This document shows positions 22,511-33,824 of a stretch of DNA of 64,000 nucleotides, piece after piece; the stretch's first letter is position 1, and each line of letters starts with the position of its first letter. The position numbers and the translations under genes were made by a program. This DNA is from Canna indica (Eukaryota > Streptophyta > Magnoliopsida > Zingiberales > Cannaceae): assembly GCA_034359265.1 (NCBI GenBank), contig CP136897.1, positions 19,152,001-19,216,000 on the forward strand. The letters are read 5' to 3'. The notes beneath the pieces were generated by a model. It was not told the DNA's origin, made no database searches, and saw nothing but the letters and a program-made list of their open reading frames with translations.

Positions 22511-25500
22511 GATGCAAGTTGCAAGTGTAATTGCAACTTTCATTTGCGGCCAACCAAACACTTACAAATAGAAATTGCAACTCTACTTACAGGCAACCAA
22601 ACGGTAAGCCGCAAAATTTATTTGCGGACATTTGCTTTTGCATGCAAATAAATTTTGCAGCATTTGCATTTGCGAACAACCAAACACCCCCTAAATAAAG
22701 TTGTTTTCAAACTTCATCTTACATGAATTACTATATCTTGTATCTTGTATTTTATATATTCCAAGGATGAGGTCGGCTACTATAGCCGACCTCTTGTTGA
22801 TGAGGCTCAACCATTCAAAATGGCCGGTCGACCTCATCCCCACTTTTCTGCGAGTCAACTAACTGACTTCGAGACCAAGCCAACCTAGCTTGGTCTTGCC
22901 TCGATTCAAGGGGTCAAAACCCTCTCGGGCGCGGAAAAAGAGGAAGGCTATCCTCCCGACCTAACCCCATATACGATGAATGCACTCCACTGAACACGAA
23001 AAGAGAAATTATTCTTCGAGAAATTTACAACATGCATCTGCTCAAGCATCCCAACAACGCGGGGAAGCTAAAACCCCTGCCTAATGCTCATTGAAGTAAG
23101 AAGTACGAGTTCTACTGCACCTACGGGCACACCGCCAAAGAGTGTGTGATGCTCAAAGACCATATCGAGCGCCTGATACAGGAAGGCTGCCTCGACCGCT
23201 ACATCAGCCATAGGAGAAGCCGCAACCGAGATTGGCAGGACTAATTAAGGCTCCCAACGCCTAAGTCCGAGCAAGACGCCACCACGTACCGGACCTCATC
23301 GAGTTCTCGTATGAATGAGTCAGCATCTGAAGCTACGTGTGGCTAACGCCGACGTTCGGCTCCCTACCGAATATTAGATCTATGGATGTGCAATACCTAA
23401 TCATTGACTACCCCAACCCCTTACCTCGGCCCTTATCACATGATCTTGTGATGATCCTCACTGAATAGTTTGAGCCATTATGTATCGACTCCCCTCTTGG
23501 CCCTCAAATTCTCTATCTCGGAAATAGAAGTGGGAGTCATCCATGACGACTAGAAAGAAGCTCGTTTGTGCTACAACGAATGCTTAAAATAGAATTTTGA
23601 CCAAGCTGGGCTAGGCGTCGGGTGCTTCATCCCCACCAGCGCACTTGGTTCTCCATACAGAGCAGCAACTAAAGATATTCGAATTGGATCTCAAAGGAGA
23701 TATCCAAGAGCGGCCACAGCCTGCTGACGACCTGAAACATGTTCAGATCGGGGCCTCCCCCGAATAGGCAACTTTCATCAGAGCCCACCTACCCACCGAG
23801 CTCAAAAGTCAACTTAGCACTCTACTCATAGACAACGTCGACCTATTCACTTGAGCACCAGCCGACATGATAGAAATATACCCTATAGTCATCTTCCACA
23901 AGCTCTCCATTGACCCTCGAGTCAAACCTGTGGCTCAAAAGAAGAGAAAGCTCGAAGTCGAGTGCCAACAAGCGTCCCTCGAAGAGACCAGAAAGTTGCT
24001 TAAAGCAAACTTTATGAGAGAAATCAAATTCACCACATGGCTTGCAAATGTCATGATGGTCAAGAAGAATTCAGGGAAATGGATGATGTCTATAGACTTC
24101 ACAGACTTGAAAAAACCCTGCTGCCCGAAGGAATCCTTCATCCGAAAAAAACCTACATAGGCTACAACCAGATACGGATGCACCCGAAGGACGAAGAGCA
24201 AACGACCTTCATCACGGAGCACGCCAACTTCTGCTCCAATGTACATGATGCCCTTCGGGTGAAAAACGCAGGTTACATACTAGCATCTAATGAACAAAGT
24301 CTTCGAACAGCAAATCGACCAAAACATAGAGGTATATGTGGATGACATGGTTGTCAACATGCTTGCCATCGAGAACCATTGTGACGACCTCGCAAAAATC
24401 TTCAACCATCTCAAGCGCTACAACATGAGGCTAAATTCGAAAAAGTGTGCCTTCGGAGTACATGTCGTAATTTCCTTGGATTCATGCTCACCAACCGAGG
24501 GATCGAAGCAAACCTGGAAAAGTGTCGGGCGATCCAAGAAATGCGTAGTCCGCAAAATATTAGAGAGGTTCAGTAACCCATGAGAAGAATGATTGTACTG
24601 TCGAGATTCCTCTCTAGGTCGGCAGACAGGACCAACTCCTTCAAAATCCTAAGGAAAAAGTAAGACTTCTAGTGAGACGAGAAGTGTGAACAGACATTTG
24701 AGGAACTCAAGAGTTTCCTCACCAGCCCCTAGTTCTAGACAAGCATCAATAGGGGGAAACACTTTTTCTCTACCTCACAGTCACAAAGAATGCCCTTACC
24801 TCGGTACTTGTCCGAGAGTAGAGAAAGGATTAGAAGCCAATCTACTTCGTCAGCAAGGTCCTCCAAGGACCAAAAGCAAGATACCATAGACTAGAGAAGC
24901 TCGCCTTCGCCCTGGTCATCTCAGCCAGGAGACTAAGGCTGTATTTTCAGCCACCATATCGTGGTACGTACAGAACAACTAATCAGACACATTTTAGCCA
25001 AGCCAGAACTTGTCGAACGAATGATAGAGCAGACGATATAGTTCTTTGAATTCAGCATAGAATACTAGCCTAGGGGCCTCATCAAGGCTCAAGCGCGCAC
25101 TAGCATATTTCGTCGCTATCGAGAGGGTGATGCCGAGGGGTCCCATCAATACTCAAGAGCTGACAGACTTGGTCACCAAGCTCACAAATCGAGAAGGCAA
25201 CACCAACGAACTTGAAAATGGACGTTGTTCATGGATGACGCCTCAAACGAGAAAGGAAGTGGAGCTGACATCATCCTCGAGAATGATCGGGGAGTCGCCC
25301 TAGAGCAATCCCCTCCCATTTTAATTCAAAACAAACAATAACTAGGTGGAGTATAAAGCTTTGGTGGCTGGACTAAAGCTCTTCTTGACGTGGGAGCCCG
25401 AAAGGTGATCGTCAAAAGTGATTCACTAGTTGTTGTAGGACAAGTCAACAACAATTGTCAAGCAAGTGACCCCTCCCTAAAAAGGTACATGTCCCTAGTA

Positions 25501-26350
25501 CATTCCTTAATAACTAACTTTGATGATTGTGTGATCCAGCACATACCTCGGGAGGATAACACTCGAGCCCACCTGTTATCCAAGCTCGCCAGCACCAAGA
25601 AATCTCAAAATAATAGGTCGGTTGTCTAGCAAGTCCTCGGTCAACTGAGCATCCAACCAGTCGATACCTCGGCCGAAGTCTAAGTAATTGAATAGACAAC
25701 TGACTAGTGACCCCCCTACATAGCCTACCTCAAGCAAGGGGAGGTGTCGAAGTACATCTCGAACCAAAAGATCACACAGAAGGATGGTGAGTTACTATAG
25801 TCTCCTCGACGATCAAATCTACAGAAGGGGATACTCCCGATCGTTGCTCAAATGCATCGGCCAACTCCAAACAGACACTCTGATAGCATAAATACACGAA
25901 GACATCTGCGACAATCACATCAGAGGAAGATCCTTAGCAACTTAGATCCTTCGGGTCGAATATTTTTGGCCAACCATGAAGACAGACTATAACCTGTACG
26001 TTAAAATGTGTGACAAGTGTCAGAGATTCTAAGAAGTCTCATACAGACACCCTGAGACGTTACATAGCTTAGGAACTAGCTGGCCATTCCACAAGTGGGG
26101 AATCGACCTCCTCAATCCCTTCCCTCCAACATAGTACAAGTCAAATACTTAATAATAGCTTTGGACTACTTCACCAAGTGGATAGAGGCCAAACCTTTAG
26201 CCTCGATTGCAATCGAGAAGGTTAAAAAGTTCTTTTGGAAGAAGATCATCTATAGATATGGAATATCGAACTCGTCAGTGATCATCAGCAACTAAATAAA
26301 AGCTCAACTTCAGAATCCAATTGGGAGTACATGTGGAGGTTGGCGGCATG

Positions 26351-27668
26351 TAGGGATGGTACTGGGGCGGGTTTGGGATTGTGAAGCCAAGCCTATCCCA
26401 AACCCATTAAAAAAATCCAATTCTAAACCCGTCCCAAACCCGTTAGTATTTTGAAGGATAATTCCCAAATCCATCCCACTAATTTAACGGGTACCCACTA
26501 GGAATCCGCTTTTCGCCCGTTAACAAATTATATATATATACAATTTACATACTTATCACAACATAATTATTACAACATTTAAACATAAATCATATAAACA
26601 ATAAGCTAATTTAAATAATGAAATCAATTATCTGAGTTAGTATCAATGACTATCAAGAGCTAGTAAAGACTATCAATTATCTGGAAAAAAAATGACTTCT
26701 TTCATGCAAAGAATCAATAGGAGCAGGCGGCAGGTAAGAATTAGAAAACAAGCAAGAAAAATAGCTTCTTTCATGCAAAAATCAACAGTAAATAATTGCA
26801 GGCGGCAGGTAAGAAAAAAGTAAAAAAAAAATAAAAAAAAACCTAAGAATCAGATCAAGGGGCGTTCGTGTTGCAGCGTCAGGAGAAGCAGATCGCGGTG
26901 TCGGGTCCGTCGGGAGAAGCAATCGTCGGAGCAGATCGCGGTGTTGGGTCCGTCGGGAGAAGTAGATCGAGGCGGTCGGCTGCTGTTGAGAGGCGTCGGG
27001 AGAAGCAATCGTCGGAGCAGATCACAGCGTCGGGTCCGTCGGGAGAAGTAGATCGAGGCGGTCGGCTACTATTGAGAGGCGTCAGGAGAAGCAATTGTCG
27101 GAGAAGTACATCGATTGGCGGTCGGCTCTATTGAGAGGCGATCGGCTGTTGTTGAGAAGCGTCGAGATTGAGCGGCGGTCACGAGAGAAGTGGTCGCATG
27201 ATTGAGGAGCGGCGAGAGGGCGATCTAGCGAAAGGAGGGGCAGCGAGGCGACGAGCGGGCGTGAGGGCAGTCGGGCAGATGGCTGAGGCAGTGAGGCGTC
27301 GGGTGACTGGGTGAATCGGGTGAGTTGAGTACAGAACTAAAGATTAAGGTATAGGTTAAAAATTAAAATAATGTATTATTAATTTATTTATATTACATAA
27401 TGGGTTAGGAATTAGGGTATAAATAAAAAAACATAATTATCCCTATATAAGTATATATTAGATAATATGAAGGGTATTTAAGTAATTTTACCCTTAACGA
27501 ATTTGGGACGTATTTTAGACTAAAATCCTGGACCCGTCCCAAACCCTACAGGGTTTTTACCTCAAAATCTTATACCCGTCCCACAATCTAACGGGCAAAA
27601 TCCGCTAATGACCTATCAGGATCTGAAACGGATAAATATTCATTTATATAAATTCATTGTCATCCCTA
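26351..27668. mobile_element. hAT-type non-autonomous element, 1318 bp, inside the gypsy integrase
   Basis: The ends are TAGGGATGGTAC and, inverted, TAGGGATGACAATG. The flanks are GCGGCATG (26343-26350) and GTGGCATG (27669-27676), an 8-bp TSD with one change. Subterminal words are GGGCGGGTTTGGG / CCCAAACCCG. A GC-rich tandem repeat fills the centre. No transposase. Confidence 0.82.
26912..27140 (+). repeat. 86-bp GC-rich tandem repeat in the hAT element
   Basis: GGGAGAAGCAATCGTCGGAG starts at 26912 and again at 26998, with a shortened, more diverged third copy from about 27084. Smaller related words (TCGGGTCCGTCGGGAGAAG) repeat within the unit. Confidence 0.8.
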
Positions 27669-27790
27669 GTGGCATGTCCAGATGTACTACAATATCATTC
27701 ATATTATGGTGGAAGACTTTATAAAGAGTTGCAGTTAAAAGGGACATTAGGAAACCCATACCTTTATAACTGAAGTCAAACCAGTTTTAA

Positions 27791-28190
27791 ATTGTGGCAC
27801 ACCTCCGCCCTAGCAGTCGGCCGCGGTCCAACTTTTGAGCCAAAGAATATGGATGTTCACATACTCCAGCAAATGGATCAAGGACAAAAACAATGGACAA
27901 TATTATCTCTAATATCTGCCAAATTACTTATGTGCAAGATAGTTGTCATCAAACAAGCAAAATCCTCCATCAGCTAATGTAGAATAGCAATATAACGAAC
28001 ACTGAAATGGCGTAACCAATCATTCATTGATTTAGTTATAGAGGATCCCATATAAAATTACAAAAATAAACAAGTAGATCCTCACAGTGGCAATTCATGG
28101 ACATTGCAACTAAATAGCTAGCTAGAAATAAAACAAATCGGGCTGTAAGATTTGTTTACGGATTGTTTCATGGTGAAGACAGCTTATTTC
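27791..28190. other. Unassigned DNA left of the CACTA element
   Basis: No supported gene. A minus-strand sequence next to the CACTA insertion site would be continuous with 33041-33262 before the insertion. Confidence 0.3.
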
Positions 28191-28888
28191 TACTACTAGA
28201 AAAATGGTCATCAGCAACGGCTGATGCCGTTGCTGAGCTGTTGCTGAAGAGCATCAGCAACGGCTGAGCCGTTGCAATAGAGCCGTGACAGAAAATCGCG
28301 TTGCTGATGACTTAGCAACGGATCAGCAACGGCCGCTCAGACCGTCGCTCAAAACATTATCAGCAACGGCCGCTCGGGCCGTCGCTAAAACTATTATCAG
28401 CAACGGTTTTGCCACAGACCCGGAGCCGTTGCTGATAACATTAATAACAACGGCCGCTCAGTCCGTAGCAACGCCGTTAGTAAAACGTCGTCGCTAAGCC
28501 GTTGCTGTAGGTCATCAGCAACGGCTTTCGATACACTTTTAGCAACGGCTTTCCCACAGACGCCCGTGGGAAAGCCGTTGCTGATGATGAATACCTGCAA
28601 CCAAAAAATTTGAAAATTTCAAATTTCCATTGATACATTGATACATTTATCTGATACATAACTCACACACCCATACCCTCATACACACATTCATTCACAC
28701 ATCACAAACACCTCATACACATTCATTCACACATCACAAACACACCAACATATATACATCAAAACAATTATATTTATATTGATAATTATCCACGATAGTA
28801 TAAAAACAATTCAAATGCAAAATTGAAGTATCAATATCCAAACAAAATAAGTTAAACAAGTTCAATATCCAAACAAAAAATCTCACGA

Positions 28889-30424
28889 TCACGATGGAGG
28901 ATGGTCTGGATTATATGGCGGGGTCTGGAGCGCTTGAGTGTACACCGGCGTGGACTGACTCGAGGACGATGGATTAGATGATGCCGAAGAGATGACTGGT
29001 TCGGGATGACCTGACAAGTTGCGTAGCATAGCTTCTATATTCGCCATCGTCTGACTCTGACGCTCCATCATCTCAGTCTAACGCGCGACCGTCTCCTCTA
29101 GTGTCCTTATCCTATTACTATGATCATAACTGGATCTAGAGGTGAACGACCGCTCACCAGCGACCGGAGGGGTCGGTGCCCCAAGTGGCCCTAGTACGGC
29201 TCGCGCATGACCACTATCTGCGAAGCCATATACGCGGTCATGGTCTCAGCCACCTGCGGCCTCGACCCACATTGCTGCGTCAAAGTCCTCGGGGGTACCC
29301 CCGCGCTGCACCACCGTCTGGCTGTACGTCTCCTACTCGAGTTTGATTTTTTGTTTAATATTTATCATAAAACTTAAATTATAAATATATAATGAATAAT
29401 TTAAACAAATATATAATTACCATAATGTATGCAGCGCGGTTGTCGATGTACTCCCCCGTCCCATGTGCTCGACGGTGAGTCCGCTCAAACACCGCCATCG
29501 GGGAGGGTCGCTGGACAGTCCCGTCATCCGACACCGTTGTCTACATTTACAAAATAAATACATTAATTAGTACACATAATAATAAATAAAATATATAATT
29601 AAAAGATATACTTACCATACGGTTTGCGTGCACTGCAAATGCAACAGAGCCGCCGGTGTGACGCGCTGCTCCTCCCGACATGCGATTTCTAGCCGCATTC
29701 CGAGAAACCTCCTGCCATCGATCCGTCGACCATATCCCCACGAGATGGTCCCATATATCCGGAGTAATCCAATCGGGGTCGTATCCCCGAGTCTCCGCGA
29801 TGTTAGTGGTCCCAGCTCGGGCCATCGCTTGGGACCGAGCCTGCCCCAGCTGCCCGTTGTACCTTGCCCGGGAAATAGCCTCCCAGGCAGCGTAAATGAA
29901 GGGCCTCTGGTCCTCGGCCCATGTATAGCGAGCCTGCAAAATAATAATATCAGTACCAATATTAATATATCATCATGCATGTAAAAAATAATAATAATAC
30001 GTGCCTCAAACTCGCGTCATAACATGTCGACGTGCTCGCTAGGCACGTGAGACCACGTAGGCCATGCCCCGTGCATGTATCGTCGAATAGTAGAAGAAAT
30101 GCTCCTCGGCACTTCTTCTTGCTCGAACCTGCACAACAAAAATAAAATTTAATATTATATTATGATATAATGAATTTGTAATGATTCATAATTCATGATA
30201 TATTACCGCTCCCCAATCACGTTAATCAATCTACGTGACTCTGTGGCTGGTGGAGGCTGCCACCTGTTCGGCCCGCGTGGCCGCCTACGTCTGGATGTAC
30301 TAGCCTCGGCAGTATCATCGGAATGAGGATCAGCAACAGGAGGATCAGCAACATGAGTAAGTGCTGGAGTCTCACCGATCGGAGACTCCGAAACTCTCCT
30401 GCGTCGATAACCACGACCAGACAT
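28889..30424 (-). CDS. CACTA accessory gene (Transposase_24 / Ptta-like), several exons
   Basis: Minus-strand exons. Exon 1 (30424 to about 30205) opens MSGRGYRRRRVSESPIGE and has a Pro/Arg-rich stretch ending RRLINVIGE. A short exon around 30130-30010 gives EVPRSISSTIRRYMHG. The next (about 29938-29620) has RYTWAEDQRPFIYAAWE, RARYNGQLGQARSQA and DPDWITPDIWDHLV. A later part (about 29530-28890) has YGFADSGHARAVLGPLG, FTSRSSYDH and a C-terminal helix NIEAMLRNLSGHPEP. The W-x(n)-W-DPDWIT-W-x(n)-RN pattern is that of plant En/Spm second-gene products, likely DNA-binding partners of the transposase. A stop after the VAR segment near 29083 may mean an intron or decay. Exon limits are approximate. 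Confidence 0.6.
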
Positions 30425-30499
30425 ATCTGTCGAACAGACATATAATCAGATTATTGTATAAATAGTAGAGATATATTTAATAAAATATATACTTTACAA

Positions 30500-31942
30500 T
30501 TATTCTTCATCATCTGAATAATAGTCTTCGAATTCTTCTTCTTCTTCCTCTTCTTCCTCTTCTTCCTCTTCTTCATCTTCTTCATCTCCAGCTTCCTCAA
30601 TTTCATGATCGTCATCATCAGCATATTCAACTTCTAATTGAATTGACGTTGTGTCTGCATCCTCGAGTATTGGAATAATACGATCCACAGCAGGAAGATC
30701 ATCTTCTTGATAGAAACCAGGAGGATCATTTTCTCCTACTATCGGATCAATTTTTCCTCTACCTTTTGTCTTACAGACTACACGCCAATCTGCTCTATCT
30801 TTATTTCGAGCCGGATACTTCGCGTAATATACTTGTTCGGCTTGTGATGCCAATATAAAAGGCTCATTTACTGCCAATTTTGATTTGTAATTAACCTCAA
30901 CAAGTTTGTATTTTGGATGAACTTTCATGCCCCTTTCTGTTGTATCGAACCAATGACATCTAAATAGGATCACTGATTTCAAGCCGAAGTAGTGCAACTC
31001 TATCACTTCTTCCACCAGTCCATAAAATTTCATATCACATTCAACATAGGTTATCCCTTTCACGCAGACCCCAGCATTCATCGTCTTCTTTGCAAATGAA
31101 TATTCAACCGTGTGAAATTTATACCCGTTAACAAAATATCCGCTATAGCACGACACAAGTCGCGACGGTCCACTAACAAACTCAAATATTTTTTCATCTA
31201 TTTCAGCTCTGTGATCTTTGCTGTAAGTCTGAATCCAAGTAGGGAAATCACGATTCCGTAATCTCTCCAATTCTTGATCGTTGTGAATAGAGTATTTTTG
31301 CACCATCTCAATGTCAAATATTTCAATGAATTGTTCAATCTCTGGACAATTGAGTAATACATACAAGTGTGCCAAATGATACTCTTCATCGCTTAAGTAT
31401 CGAGATGGACGAGAACCAAAAGCACGACCAGAGTGACAAAATATATTTAAACGTCCATCTGAATGTCGAACACCCCCGTCGTCGTTACGTGGAAGACGAT
31501 CAAATCTTGTCTGTACTGTCGATTCAACGTAAAATGAGCAGAATGTTGAAATTTCTTGAATGATATACGATTCAGATATTGATCCTTCAACAGTTGCGGT
31601 GTTCTTTACTTTTTTCTTCAGACGATTCATGTATCTTTCAAATAAGTACATCCAACGATATTGAACGGGGCCACCAACTCGTGCCTCGTATGCCAAGTGT
31701 ATCGGTAGATGCTCCATCGAGTCAAAAAATGCAGGAGGGAAAAACTGCTCCAGCTTGCATATGATTTCAACAATATTATTTTCAAGTGTTGACATATCTT
31801 CGACTCGAAGGACATTTGCACAGATGCTTCTAAAAAGCATACTTAATTCAGTCAACGGACCCCAAATATTATCAGGTAGAAGATCTCGAAACGTAAGTGC
31901 AGTACAAATAACTATATTCCCAAATTGTCCAATCAGGGACAA
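30500..31942 (-). pseudogene. TNP2-like CACTA transposase, C-terminal DUF4218-DUF4216 part only
   Basis: An open frame of 480 codons. Residues about 1-130 match DUF4218 (ENNIVEIICKLEQFFPPAFF; HLPIHLAYEARVGGPVQYRW; YLFERYMNRLKKKVKN; EGSISESYI). Residues about 290-400 match DUF4216 (FYGLVEEVIELHYFG; VILFRCHWFD; ASQAEQVYYAKYP). A Glu/Asp-rich tail (30510-30600) closes it. Full TNP2 proteins are near 900-1000 residues and begin with the Transposase_21 catalytic domain; that domain is gone. Similarity can be followed a little upstream (VRVKEVDDLLYDVQLIL at about 31945-32000) and then stops in repeats. The frame itself is intact, so loss of the catalytic half may be recent. The M at 31942 is not a natural start. 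Confidence 0.85.
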
Positions 31943-32110
31943 TTCAAGATTAATTGTACGTCGTATAAAAGATCATCTACTTCTTTTACACGAACATACA
32001 ATTCCCGAATGGATCTAAGGTTTTGCTAAATCATATCCGATTCATCGATGCGTACGTGAAACATATCAACTCGTCGGATGGATGATTATTTTCTAAATGT
32101 TTCGAGACAG

Positions 32111-32280
32111 TTCGAGTCCATATTGGACGATTTTGGCGCGCGTCCGAAGTGGACGATTTCGGTGCGAGTCCGAAGTGGACGATTCCGGCGCGAGTCCGAA
32201 TTGGACGATTCCGGCGCGCGTCCGAATTGGACGATTCTGGCGCGCGTCCGAAGTGGACGATTCCGGCGCGCGTCCGAAAT
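32111..32280 (+). repeat. 26-bp tandem repeat in the CACTA element
   Basis: About six units of GGCGCGCGTCCGAAGTGGAC followed by GATTCC, with G/A and C/T variants. It replaces the place where the catalytic part of TNP2 would be expected. Confidence 0.85.
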
Positions 32281-33040
32281 TAATCTAAACACTAATAATT
32301 AATCTAACAAATTAAACAATTAATTAACAATTATAAAATAATTAATTAACAATTTCAAAATAATAAAAACAATAAACAATAATTAACAATAAAAAATTCC
32401 GGCGCCGGAGTCCACCCTCCGGTGCCGGCGTACAGTGGCCGGACAGTGCTCCGGTGCCGGCGTACAATGGCCGAACACACTGTCCGGCCACTGTAGAAGG
32501 TCCGGCGGCGGCCATAGGCCGACCGCCGCCGGCCGAAACCCTAGAAATAGGGTTTCGGTCGGATTTTAACCAATACTCCGGCCGATCAACATACCGGCAG
32601 CAGCGGCAGCGTCGGCGGGAGGCGTCGGCGTCGGCAGCAGCGGCGAGAAGCGTCGGCAGGAGCGGCGGCGGCAGGAGCGGCGGCGGCAGCAGCGGGAGGA
32701 AGAAGGGTCGGGCGCGACTGGTGCCCTATATAAACTTATCAGCAACGGCTCACTCGCCCGTTAGAAAGCCGTTGCTGATAAGTTATCATCAGCAACGGCT
32801 CACTTATCCGTTAGCAAGCCATTGCTGAAGATTAAAAAATCAGCAACGGCTCGCCTTTCCGTCAGAAAGCCGTTGCTGATAATTAAAATAATCCGCAATG
32901 GCTCGGTTTTCCGTTAGAACGCCGTTGCAGATACAGATATCTGCAACGGCTCGGGTGGCCGTAAGAACACCGTTGCAAATAGCAACGGCTTGAGCGGCCG
33001 TTGCTGATAGTCGTTGCTGAAGATCATGTTTCTAGTAGTG

Positions 33041-33262
33041 TTCATTTCCGGAAGGACACGACTGCAACAAGCAACGATCCAGAATAAGATGACCAAGCTT
33101 ACGGATCTTTGCAATGCTAGGGTCTTCATCTTCAGTCTCGTCTGCCGCTCTCAGTATCTCGTCTGCTTCCATGGCAGCAAAGTGAATTGACACATTTTCA
33201 CAGAGATCAAAGAAGTAGAAAATTATAAAAGAAAAAAAATATACTTCACATTGGAAACCCAA
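33041..33262 (-). pseudogene. Possible exon of an unknown gene, cut by the CACTA insertion
   Basis: Minus strand, ATG at about 33172: MEADEILRAADETEDEDPS, then IAKIRKLGHLILDRC, running into the CACTA end at 33040. The composition (charged, no low-complexity repeat) looks protein-like, but I do not recognise it. On the far side of the CACTA (28187 leftwards) the frame would read ISCLHHETIRKQILQ and soon stop. It may be part of a gene or an older transposon. Confidence 0.3.
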
Positions 33263-33668
33263 CTCATGTTTTTGGAAAGTGTTTATTAAGCATTGGATCT
33301 AATCAACATATTCAAGAGGGTGGATATTAAGCTCTATATATAGCACAGTTTGTAAGCTCTATGATACAACATTGTATCTAATCAACATATTCAATAGGGG
33401 GGATATCTAAGTGAAAACTTATAGACGCCAAAAAGACATCCATAGTAAATTCTATATAAAACATTGTATTCATATTACCCCTAAATAAAATACGTTAGGT
33501 ACACCTGAAAGACCTCGTTAAAGATTGGCCGCATGAGAGAGAGCCCTTGAGCACGCTCTCTTTATCCAAATTTGGGCATTTTATCCGGCTTGCTTTGACT
33601 CCTATTGGTCTAGCTTGCTTTGGAAGATAGAGGAACATAGAACCTGGTCCCATATTGACTCTTTTGGT
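33263..33668. other. Short intergenic stretch
   Basis: A word like GATCTAATCAACATATTCAA repeats at about 33296 and 33378. No gene is seen. CTTTTGGT at 33661-33668 is the left TSD of the next hAT element. Confidence 0.35.
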
Positions 33669-33824
33669 TAGGGCTGAGCAAAACCCGATCCGATCCGAAA
33701 ATTTATTTTGGGTCGAGTTATTCGGGTATATCGGGTCGGGTCGGGTTCGGGTGAAACTCTGTTTAACCCGATCTGATCCGATTTTAAGTTAAATACATGC
33801 TTATGTTATATATATTGATAAAAA

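Larger units (their letters stand above)
20908..22691 (-). mobile_element. PIF/Harbinger-like (Tourist-type) element with internal minisatellite, copy 1
   Basis: It is flanked by TAA (20905-20907 and 22692-22694). The terminal inverted repeats are about 36 bp: GGGGTGTTTGATTGCCGCAA (the hAT insertion at 20921 removed), against inverted GGGGGTGTTTGGTTGTTCGC. GGGGGTGTTTGG ends with a TAA/TTA target are typical of Tourist/Harbinger MITEs. The inside has no transposase. It has repeated GCAAATG words, a unique segment (21700-21890) shared with copy 2, and a CCCGGCCCGAAAAAATTCGTG minisatellite (split: CCCGGCCCG + AAAAAATTCGTG). It is inverted relative to copy 2 at 39026-40915. Confidence 0.82.
22940..27790 (+). 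mobile_element. Ty3/gypsy retrotransposon, heavily mutated, split by a hAT element
   Basis: Plus-strand pieces appear in normal gag-pol order. Gag zinc knuckle region KKYEFYCTYGHTAKECVML at about 23097-23155. Reverse transcriptase from about 23860 (KLSIDPRVKPVAQKKRK; VKKNSGKWMMSIDFTDLK; the catalytic VYVDDMVVN at about 24330; LNSKKCAFGV). RNase H near 25220-25620 (FMDDASNEKGSGADIILEN; HIPREDNTRAHLLSKLAS). Integrase core near 26080-26295 (FTKWIEAKPLA). Dozens of stops and shifts break every domain, and most of the protease is missing. The hAT element 26351-27668 splits the integrase; a little more reads on from 27677. LTRs are not recognised. Confidence 0.85.
28191..33040 (-). mobile_element. 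CACTA (En/Spm) element, 4.85 kb, internally deleted
   Basis: The right end, inverted, reads CACTACTAGAAACATGATC; the left end reads TACTACTAGAAAAATGGTC. The host trinucleotide TTC flanks both sides (28188-28190, 33041-33043), the 3-bp TSD of CACTA elements. Subterminal arrays of CAGCAACGGC in both orientations occupy 28205-28580 and 32740-33025. Two minus-strand genes lie between: a TNP2-like remnant and a Transposase_24-like gene. The catalytic Transposase_21 part of TNP2 is missing, so it cannot move by itself. Confidence 0.9.

Noticed and set aside
32454..32828. 124-codon Ser/Gly/Arg-rich plus-strand frame inside the CACTA element
   Set aside because: It lies in GC-rich and subterminal repeats, has no motif, and is opposite to the element's genes.
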